A stretch of DNA of 64,000 nt from Prauserella endophytica (GTDB lineage: Bacteria; Actinomycetota; Actinomycetes; Mycobacteriales; Pseudonocardiaceae), in assembly GCF_005146945.1 (NCBI RefSeq), contig NZ_SWMS01000012.1, forward strand, positions 62,001-126,000. The letters run 5' to 3'. The stretch's first letter is position 1. The number at the start of each line of letters is the position of its first letter. Positions 15,278 through 22,346 of the stretch are shown one piece after another. A program made the position numbers and the translations under genes. The notes below the pieces were generated by a model, which had not been told where the DNA came from, made no database searches, and saw only the letters and a list, made by a program, of their open reading frames with translations.

Positions 15278-16738
15278 GTGCCTACGAGACGAAGGGGCCT
15301 TGCAGCCGCGCGGAAGTCGGCAGGTCACACGCAAGAGAGCCTTGCCGCTGCCCTCAAGGTCGACCGGTCGACCGTCATCCGCTGGGAGGCGGGCGACTAT
15401 GCGCCACTTCCCTACCTCCGGCCCAAGCTAGCGCGACTGCTGCAGCAGACACCAGAGCAGCTTCGCAACTTGATCGACGTCAACACTTTCGAAGCGCCAG
15501 CAAGCCTCAGCCCTGACGTCGATGCGGCTTGTGGCTGGCTCGACGAGCAGCTCGGCTGGACACCCGGAACGAGCGCATGGCGAGTCACCGCCCGTCTACC
15601 CAAGACACGACGCGAGCTACCGGCTCGACGTGCGCGCCGCGCCCGAGTGCCCCGCAGCCAAGTCACGAGCGCGCTCAAGGCGTACTACGGAGACGATCCC
15701 GACTACTTCGCTTACACAGCCAATGTGGCAGGCCGCGAGATCGAGACGAGCATCCTTACTCGCCCGGACTGGCTCGACGTCCAGATCCCGCTGACAGCCG
15801 AAACGGAGCACATCACGCTCGTCCAGTCGAAGAGCTACGACTCATCAATCGACATCGAACCCGAACCGGCCCTTGACCGGCTCGCCGAAGTGGAAGTCTC
15901 AGGAATCCGGCTCACCAACGAACCCATCTATCGCCTGCTGAGCGCCGCAATGATGCCCGACGGCATACACGCAACCGTTGGCCTTGCCGACTTCGCAGAG
16001 TACGCCCTGACCATGGACCTACTCGAAAACGAGCTGCTCGACGCTCTTGCGGAGAAGCGCACGGTCGAACGTGGTTCACTCCCCCTGCGAGACAGGTACC
16101 TTCCAACCATCACGTCCGTCATCGACCTGCCGTCCAGATTGTGCGCGGGCGGAATCGTTGCCTTGTCCGCGATCGCGCGTCCCGCTGGACCGCATCGCGA
16201 CGCTGACTACGCTCTGCTGGTCCAGGAGCGCTCGGCCCTCGTCGTAAACGCCACGCAACAACTCACGGTGATTCCCAAAGGGTTTCATCAACCGCTGACG
16301 GATTATGAAGCCGATACCTCCTTGCGCACCACACTGCTGCGCGAGATCGAAGAGGAACTGTTCGGCCGAAGCGATCTCGATAGCACCATCGACTCAGCTC
16401 GGGCCATATCGCCGATGCACCCTCGCCGCATGTCTGAGCCAATGCAGTGGCTTACCTCCCAGGAGGCGGGGTACTTGCGGTTGGATTCCACAGGGTTGGG
16501 GCTGAACCTTGTCAGTGGCAACTTCGAATTCTCTTGCCTCGCAGCCATCGACGCTCCAACATTCTGGTCACGGTTCGCCGGGCACATCGAAGCCAACTGG
16601 GAAACCAAGGGGCTCAGGAGTTGCTCCAGTCGCGACGATCATGCACTGACGCATCTACTAACCGGAAAATCTTGGAACAATGAAGGACTCTTCGCCTTTT
16701 GCCAAGGCCTGGATCGCCTGCAAGTAGACCGTACCTAG
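15278..16738 (+). CDS. XRE-type regulator with NUDIX-like C-terminal domain (copy 2)
   Basis: 486 aa from a GTG with GGGAGG upstream. It has a canonical XRE domain (about 8-60: TQESLAAALKVDRSTVIRWE). The rest is paralogous to the protein at 8120-9709: ILTRPDWLD, EYALTMDLLE, RLCAGG, VIPKGFHQP, LLREIEEELFGR, GLNLVSGN. The NUDIX-like box carries the same substitutions as copy 1, so they are conserved rather than random. It is transcribed alone and divergently from the small gene at 14880-15089. Two copies with different DNA-binding heads but matching sensor domains suggest they read the same signal and act on different sites. Confidence 0.8.
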   Translation: MPTRRRGLAAARKSAGHTQESLAAALKVDRSTVIRWEAGDYAPLPYLRPKLARLLQQTPEQLRNLIDVNTFEAPASLSPDVDAACGWLDEQLGWTPGTSAWRVTARLPKTRRELPARRARRARVPRSQVTSALKAYYGDDPDYFAYTANVAGREIETSILTRPDWLDVQIPLTAETEHITLVQSKSYDSSIDIEPEPALDRLAEVEVSGIRLTNEPIYRLLSAAMMPDGIHATVGLADFAEYALTMDLLENELLDALAEKRTVERGSLPLRDRYLPTITSVIDLPSRLCAGGIVALSAIARPAGPHRDADYALLVQERSALVVNATQQLTVIPKGFHQPLTDYEADTSLRTTLLREIEEELFGRSDLDSTIDSARAISPMHPRRMSEPMQWLTSQEAGYLRLDSTGLGLNLVSGNFEFSCLAAIDAPTFWSRFAGHIEANWETKGLRSCSSRDDHALTHLLTGKSWNNEGLFAFCQGLDRLQVDRT

Positions 16739-16765
16739 CGCAGCAAGTCGCGGTGAGGGCAACCC

Positions 16766-17575
16766 CTACGCTTGGGCACCGTCGCCCGGATGCTCGTCAG
16801 TTGGGTCAACCTTGACCGGCTCTGTAGACAGTATTTTCGACGTCAATGCCTCTCGCTGTGCGCGAACCTCTGCCAGCTCGGCACGCCTGCGTTCGTCCTT
16901 GGCATGGCCATCACGAACCCAGACTGCCATGCCACGCTGACCAACGCCTTCTCGCCATTTCTCCACGGCGTCGCGGATCTTCTTCAATTCCTTTGCAACG
17001 TTATGAATATTGTATCGGACAACGTACTGCGTCGATTCGAGTGCTGCAATATCGAGCGAGTAAGTATACGCGTGCTCTTTCGTTCTGCGTTCACCCTTGC
17101 GGGCTAGCTTTACTGGGCCTTGACTAGTAAAGTTTACGGTGAGGTCGTAGTGATTTGGCAGTTTGGTCTTGGCGCGAGACGTCGAGAAATCGAGAAGACT
17201 TCGCCACTCCTGGCCGGGAACAAGAGTCTTGATGACGGCTGGCATCTTTACCTCTTCAACGTTTCCAGCGTCGTCCTTACTGCGCTCCAAGACTGGTTCA
17301 CTCGATATACAAATATCGAAAGCAGCAGTGTTTCCAAAATTCTTGACAACAAGGTCGATACTCGAGGTCACGTAATCCAATTCCAGAAATACAGCAACGT
17401 ACGGTTCGGCCTGTTCCTCGCGAAGTCTTCTTGCCTCATTCACCTGTCGCCAAGCAAATCCAGCTGCGATCAGCGCGACCAAGAGCGTACCGAGAGCCGC
17501 CATAGCCGACCACGTGGCAGCGGTCGCCTCTGCCCACGGAAAGGCGATCGGATGGACGGCATTAGTTGAGAACAT
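16766..17575 (-). CDS. Membrane-anchored hypothetical protein
   Basis: 269 aa with one N-terminal membrane segment (about residues 20-42, MAALGTLLVALIAAGFAW), then a soluble domain with alternating hydrophobic residues (about 60-190) and a charged C-terminal helix (about 200-255). The family is not recognised. G+C is moderate and lower than in the flanking chromosome. It lies at the right end of the element, converging with copy 2 of the XRE/NUDIX-like gene. It could be late cargo or an entry-exclusion-type protein; there is no direct evidence. Confidence 0.65.
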   Translation of the reverse strand: MFSTNAVHPIAFPWAEATAATWSAMAALGTLLVALIAAGFAWRQVNEARRLREEQAEPYVAVFLELDYVTSSIDLVVKNFGNTAAFDICISSEPVLERSKDDAGNVEEVKMPAVIKTLVPGQEWRSLLDFSTSRAKTKLPNHYDLTVNFTSQGPVKLARKGERRTKEHAYTYSLDIAALESTQYVVRYNIHNVAKELKKIRDAVEKWREGVGQRGMAVWVRDGHAKDERRRAELAEVRAQREALTSKILSTEPVKVDPTDEHPGDGAQA

Positions 17576-17802
17576 GCCTGCACCGTCGTTTCCCGGGTGC
17601 CAGCCGTTACTGAGCGAGTGTCAGACACTACGCAGTCACTCACGGTGGCTGGGCAGGACCAAATCCGATCGGCCCGACGGCCGCCAAGCGTGGTGCGACT
17701 TGTGGTGCGAACTCTAGGGACGAGAGGCTCTTGCGGGTCGTGGTGCGGCGGCAGCGGGAACAAAAGTGCAGGTAGATACCACTGAACCAGCGGAGAAGTT
17801 CC

Positions 17803-17845
17803 CTCCTAAAGCGGGTGTCGCAGGTTCGAATCCTGCCGGGGGCGC
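17803..17845 (+). repeat. attR core, 43-bp direct repeat
   Basis: Exact copy of 3052-3094. The upstream half of the tRNA is absent here, so this is the displaced 3' end of the target gene. Excision by recombination between the copies would rejoin the tRNA with the terminator at 17850-17874. The 227 bases between the membrane-protein gene and this site hold no gene I can support. Confidence 0.95.
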
Positions 17846-17849
17846 ACAC

Positions 17850-17874
17850 CCCCTGGTCCAGAGCTGACCAGGGG
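17850..17874 (+). terminator. Original terminator of the tRNA-Arg gene, displaced by the insertion
   Basis: CCCCTGGTC (17850-17858) and GACCAGGGG (17866-17874) form a 9-bp perfect hairpin five bases after the attR core. In the uninserted chromosome it would directly follow the tRNA, so it is probably the native tRNA terminator. Confidence 0.6.
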
Positions 17875-17897
17875 ATCTACGGCGAACCTCCCCACGT

Positions 17898-18431
17898 TCA
17901 ACCCTTGTCTTTGGGATTCGTGATCGGTGGCCGCTCGGCCAGCGCCGGACCAGCGTCCTCGCCCACCACGCCACGTTCCATGTAGTCCTCCTGCGTCGTG
18001 CTGATGCGCTCATGTCCGAGATAGTCGGCGATCTCTCGAGCCGTCAGCCCTGCGTCATCGAGGACGCCCGCGACGTAGTGCCGGAAGTCATGCGGGTGCA
18101 GGCCCTCGAAGGAAGTACCAGCGACCACCTGGCGGATGCGCGCGCGGGTGTTGTCGGGGTCGCGCAGCGTGCCGGTTGACGAAGGGAACACCCACGGCGA
18201 GTCGGACTCGGCATGGCGTCGCTTCAAGATGTCCATCACCCAAGCTGGCGGGCGTATGGTCCGCATGCCCGCGACGCTCTTCGTGTGGTTCTGGACGAAC
18301 AACCCTTGCCCGGTCACCCGGTCCACCAGGTCGACAAGGTCCCAGCGCTCAGCCTCAGGTGAAGCGTGGAAGACGCCCACGACAGCGCCGATGGCGCGGC
18401 CGTTGACCGTGCGCTCCTTGCGGTGCTTCAT
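17898..18431 (-). pseudogene. C-terminal remnant of a second tyrosine integrase
   Basis: 177 codons encode only the catalytic half of a tyrosine recombinase: HxxR in LHPHDFRHY, then YLGHERISTTQEDYMERG with the nucleophile Tyr. The arm-binding and core-binding domains are missing, and the preceding sequence does not restore them. It ends about 50 bp outside attR and points toward the attachment site, as expected for the integrase of an older element at the same tRNA. It is not similar enough to the intact integrase to be a simple duplicate. The next 259 bases (18432-18690) show no gene. Confidence 0.8.
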
Positions 18432-18690
18432 CTTGCCCAGGCTTTCGATCTCTCTGACGACCGGCCGACACCGACGTTCACACGGAATCGAGCCTGTTGA
18501 TCAGGCTGGGCGCGGCGGGTCAGCTCGAGCGTGCCGCTGACCAGGAAGAACTGCGGGGTTCAGGGTGACCGTCAGGGTGTGCTTTCAGGGTTTCACCGGG
18601 TTGGCACGCCGGGTGAGCGCTGGCACTGTCACCGCATTCCCGTGACACGCAGGAACCAGCGACCGTCTACCAGTCGAAGGGCTGACATCG

Positions 18691-19671
18691 ATGAGCGAGC
18701 GGCTTTCTCCCGACGCCCCAATCAAGCTAGCCATGAGCGTCGACGACATATTGCAGTTTCGCGGGTTGCCGTACCCGGACGGCTATTCCGCGCACCGTGT
18801 TGTCCGTTCGCTGTGCCGGTCGTTCGCAAGCCACGGCCTTCCGGCGGTGTACTCGTTTTCCAACACCTCGCCGGCTGAGGCGGACAGCGACCTGTTCCGG
18901 GCGTTCGACGCATGGTGCGAGGCCGGCAACCATGTCGGCAATCACGGGCACTACCACGCGAGCCTGAATTGGGTGGACCCCAAGCAGTACATCGAGGATA
19001 TCCAGCGCAGCGAGGAGCTGATCGGTCGATGGCTCGGGCAAGCTCCCACCCGGTACTTCCGGTACTGCATGGACATGTGGGGAGACACGGAAGCCAAGAC
19101 GAACGAGGTTCAGGCCTACCTGGCCAGCGCCGGGTATCTGCCGGCACCGGTGAGCTGCTGGTTCTACGACGCCCAGTTCATCGTTCCGTACTGGCGCACC
19201 CTGGTCGCGGGTGACGACGAAGCACGCCGCTGGGTACAGGACAAGGTCGTGGAATCCGCGGTCTCGCAGTTGAAGAGCCAGTGCGCGGCGGCGCGGAAGA
19301 TCCACGGCCGAGACCCCATCCACATCGGACTGATGCACGGTACCGCGGTGATGGCCGATACCGCGGACCGGATCCTGGAGGCTTACCAGGACCTGGGCGT
19401 CGAGTTCGTCACACTCGAGGAGGCTATGGCGGATCCCGCCAACGCCATCCACCCGCCGGTGACGACAAAGATGTTCCGTAACTCGACGCAGAAATGGGCG
19501 GAGTACGCCGGTGTGGACGTGGAAGGCACACCGCCGCGGAAGCTGCTGGCGGAGGTACGCGCGGTCACTCCGGTGGACGGCATGAGCGAGGAAGAAGTAC
19601 TCGGCACGATCATGTTGAACGCCGCGCAGGCGTTCGGCGCACAGCCGGCATTCGACGAGTTCGACTGGTAG
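18691..19671 (+). CDS. Polysaccharide deacetylase (NodB-homology) family protein
   Basis: 326 aa. It has the NodB metal-site pattern: Asp pair in MSVDDILQF and His residues in NHVGNHGHYHAS. A later HIGLMHGTAV could be the third catalytic motif. These enzymes remove acyl groups from N-acylated sugars or open cyclic imides or ureides (PuuE-like). There is no signal peptide, so the substrate is probably cytoplasmic. The gene is followed after 5 bp by an SDR and then an acyl-CoA ligase, which suggests small-molecule catabolism rather than cell-wall work. Confidence 0.8.
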   Translation: MSERLSPDAPIKLAMSVDDILQFRGLPYPDGYSAHRVVRSLCRSFASHGLPAVYSFSNTSPAEADSDLFRAFDAWCEAGNHVGNHGHYHASLNWVDPKQYIEDIQRSEELIGRWLGQAPTRYFRYCMDMWGDTEAKTNEVQAYLASAGYLPAPVSCWFYDAQFIVPYWRTLVAGDDEARRWVQDKVVESAVSQLKSQCAAARKIHGRDPIHIGLMHGTAVMADTADRILEAYQDLGVEFVTLEEAMADPANAIHPPVTTKMFRNSTQKWAEYAGVDVEGTPPRKLLAEVRAVTPVDGMSEEEVLGTIMLNAAQAFGAQPAFDEFDW

Positions 19672-19676
19672 CCGCG

Positions 19677-20474
19677 GTGCCAACGGAGGACAGCGCGGCC
19701 GGGTATTTCTCGGTCGGCGGTAAGACAGCGCTCGTGACCGGAGGCTCGCGCGGGATCGGGTACATGATCGCCAGTGGCCTGGTCGATGCCGGGGCGCGGG
19801 TACTGGTCTCGTCCCGCAAGCCGGATGCCGTCGAAGCGGCCGCGAACGAACTGGCCCGGCGCGGTGATTGCCGGGCGGTCGTGGCCGATGTCGCCACCGG
19901 CGAGGGGCGGCATGCCCTCAGCGACGCGGTACAGCAGTACGCCGGCGGTGCGCTGGATGTGCTGGTTAACAACGCGGGTGCTACCTGGGGTGCGCCCATC
20001 GACGAGTTCCCCGAACATGGTTGGGACAAGGTGCTCGACACCAATGTGAAGGGTGTCTTCCAGCTGACGGTGGCGCTGCTACCGGCGTTGCGTGCCGCCG
20101 CGACCAGTGCCGATCCCGCGCGGGTTATCAACATCGGCTCCACGGCTGGGCTGGTCGTACCCGAGCTGGACAACTACTCGTACAGCGCCAGCAAGGCCGC
20201 CGTGCACATGCTGACCCGCCACCTGGCCAGGCATCTGGCGGCGGAAGCGGTCACCGTCAACGCCGTCGCGCCGGGCTGGTTCGAGACGCCGATGTCGCGA
20301 CACCTGCTGGACGACCCCGAGCACCGTGCGCGGCTGCTCGAACAGATCCCGCTCGCCAGGACCGGCGAGCCTGGTGACATCGCCGGCATCGTCCAGTTCC
20401 TGGCGTCCCGGGCCGGTTCCTACCTCACCGGCACCGTGATCCCACTCGACGGTGGTGTGAGCGGGTGTAGCTGA
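19677..20474 (+). CDS. Short-chain dehydrogenase/reductase
   Basis: 265 aa from a GTG five bases after the preceding stop. Rossmann cofactor motif TGGSRGIG, NNAG, catalytic Ser in INIGSTAG and Tyr/Lys in YSYSASK are all present, with the C-terminal GTVIPLDGG. It is an NAD(P)-dependent alcohol/ketone oxidoreductase. It sits in an operon with the deacetylase-like and acyl-CoA ligase genes. Substrate unknown. Confidence 0.88.
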   Translation: MPTEDSAAGYFSVGGKTALVTGGSRGIGYMIASGLVDAGARVLVSSRKPDAVEAAANELARRGDCRAVVADVATGEGRHALSDAVQQYAGGALDVLVNNAGATWGAPIDEFPEHGWDKVLDTNVKGVFQLTVALLPALRAAATSADPARVINIGSTAGLVVPELDNYSYSASKAAVHMLTRHLARHLAAEAVTVNAVAPGWFETPMSRHLLDDPEHRARLLEQIPLARTGEPGDIAGIVQFLASRAGSYLTGTVIPLDGGVSGCS

Positions 20475-20522
20475 ACGGCACCGCGAACCCTCCCCGATCA
20501 ACGACGAAGAAGGGTGTATGCG

Positions 20523-22316
20523 ATGGACAACGCGACTACCTCCACCAATGCCCCCGGGCTGCACGCCAGCACGTTGTGCGAGGCGTTTCAGCGCACCGTC
20601 GAGCGGTTGCCCGACCAGCCTGCGCTGCGCACGCCGGGCGATGAGGTGCGGCTGACTTGGCGGCAGTACGCCCGCCGGGTGCGGCGTATCGCCGAAGCGC
20701 TCGCGTCGCTCGGAGTGCGCCGGGGCGATTCGGTCGGCATCATGCTGGCCAACCGGCCGGAGTTCCATCTGATCGACACGGCCACGCTGCATCTGGGTGC
20801 CATCCCGTTCTCTATGTACGTGACCTCGGCGCCGGAACAGATCGCGTACGTGCTGGACAACGCGGCGTGCCGGGTGCTGTTCGTGGAAAGCCGCTTCCTG
20901 CCGCGGGTGCGCGGAGCAGCGACGCCGTGGCTGGAGCACATGGTGGTCATCGACGGCGATGAGGGTCTCACTCTCGAGCGGCTGGAGGCCGGCCATGCGC
21001 GGGGCTTCGACCTTGCCGCCGCAGCCCGACAGATCCGACCCAGTGACCTGGCTACGGTGATCTACACATCCGGGACAACCGGGCCGCCCAAGGGCGTGGA
21101 GCTGACCCACGCCAACATGATGTACGCGATCCGCGGCTGTGACAGCCAGGTGCGGTTACGGGTCGCTGGCAGCGCCGTTTCCTACCTGCCGCACGCGCAC
21201 CTCGCCGACCGGCTGGTGGCGCACTATGTCCCCATGGCAACGGGGGCGGAGACCACGACGGTGGCCGACCCCGCCCAGGTCATGAGCGCCCTACCCGGGT
21301 GCCGGCCGTCGATGTTCATGGCGGTGCCCCGGGTGTGGGAGAAGCTGCGCGCCGCGCTGCTCACCGGTTTCGCGAAAGAGCCACACGAGCGAGCCGAAGC
21401 CATCGACCGCGCTGTCCGTACCGGACTCGAGAAGGTCCGCGCGGAGCAACGCGGCGAGGCCGTCCCCGCCGAGGTGCTGCGGGAATGGCAGCGGGCGGAC
21501 GAGACCATCTTCGCCGGAATTCGGGAACGCATCGGGCTGGACAGGGCCGATTGGATCATCAGTGGTGCGGCGCCGATCCCGACGGACGTGGTGGAGTTCT
21601 TCTACGCGATCGGTGTCCGGGTCTGCGAGGGTTGGGGCATGACCGAGACGAGCGCGCTCGGAGCCATCAACCGGCCGGATTCGATCCGCATCGGCACCGT
21701 GGGCCCACCCATGCCGAACACCGAGCTGCGTTTGGACGTCGACGGCGAAGTGTTGGTGCGGGGGCCACACGTCATGCGGGGCTACCGGCATGACGCTGAG
21801 CGGACCGCAGAGGTGCTGAGTTCGGACGGGTGGCTGCGCACCGGCGACATCGGGCGGCTCGACGATGCCGGACACCTCGTGATCATCGATCGCAAGAAGG
21901 ACCTCATTATCAACGCGGCCGGCAAGAACATGTCACCTGCCAACATCGAGGCAGCACTGATGAACTCCTCGCCGTTGATCGGGCAAGCGTGCTGTATCGG
22001 CGACGCCCGGCCGTTCAACGTTGCGCTGCTCGTGCCCGACCCGGACAGCGCCGCCACGGTGGCCCGCTCCCACGGCCTATGCGGCACGTCGCTTGCCGAC
22101 CTGATCGGCGGTGGATTTCTCGACGAGGCAATCGCCGCCGCCGTGGAGCGTGCCAACGCCACACTGTCCAGAGTGGAACAGGTCAAGCGCTACCGCGTGC
22201 TGCCCGTCGAGTGGCTACCGGACGGGGACGAGCTCACCCCGACGTCGAAGCTGAAACGCAAATCTATCGCGGCGAAGTACGCCGACACCATCGAGGAGCT
22301 CTATGCCGACAGTTGA
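20523..22316 (+). CDS. Long-chain fatty-acid-CoA ligase (AMP-forming)
   Basis: 597 aa adenylate-forming enzyme: P-loop IYTSGTTGPPKG, AMP motif GWGMTETSALG and hinge/A10 region with TPTSKLKRK. Length and motifs match FadD15-type long-chain ligases (FACL), which activate acids to acyl-CoA. AAGAAGG lies about 9 nt before the ATG at 20523; a GTG at 20514 is an alternative start. It is the last gene of the 18691-22316 unit and converges with the LuxR-type regulator. Confidence 0.92.
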   Translation: MDNATTSTNAPGLHASTLCEAFQRTVERLPDQPALRTPGDEVRLTWRQYARRVRRIAEALASLGVRRGDSVGIMLANRPEFHLIDTATLHLGAIPFSMYVTSAPEQIAYVLDNAACRVLFVESRFLPRVRGAATPWLEHMVVIDGDEGLTLERLEAGHARGFDLAAAARQIRPSDLATVIYTSGTTGPPKGVELTHANMMYAIRGCDSQVRLRVAGSAVSYLPHAHLADRLVAHYVPMATGAETTTVADPAQVMSALPGCRPSMFMAVPRVWEKLRAALLTGFAKEPHERAEAIDRAVRTGLEKVRAEQRGEAVPAEVLREWQRADETIFAGIRERIGLDRADWIISGAAPIPTDVVEFFYAIGVRVCEGWGMTETSALGAINRPDSIRIGTVGPPMPNTELRLDVDGEVLVRGPHVMRGYRHDAERTAEVLSSDGWLRTGDIGRLDDAGHLVIIDRKKDLIINAAGKNMSPANIEAALMNSSPLIGQACCIGDARPFNVALLVPDPDSAATVARSHGLCGTSLADLIGGGFLDEAIAAAVERANATLSRVEQVKRYRVLPVEWLPDGDELTPTSKLKRKSIAAKYADTIEELYADS

Positions 22317-22346
22317 GCCGGGCCACTCGCTCGCTGTCGGCGTGGC

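Larger units (their letters stand above)
3052..17845. mobile_element. Integrative conjugative element (AICE-like) in tRNA-Arg(CCT), about 14.8 kb
   Basis: Bounded by the 43-bp repeats. It contains a tyrosine integrase beside attL, an excisionase-like HTH protein, an FtsK/SpoIIIE translocase of the TraSA type, two preceding membrane proteins (Spd/DUF2637-like), several XRE regulators and a cargo ATPase. Actinomycete integrative and conjugative elements transfer double-stranded DNA with a single FtsK-like protein, and this set matches that plan. I see no RepSA, RepAM or Prim-Pol-type replication initiator, which such elements normally encode. Codon and base composition is lower in G+C than the surroundings in parts, most clearly at 5008-7647. 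Confidence 0.92.
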
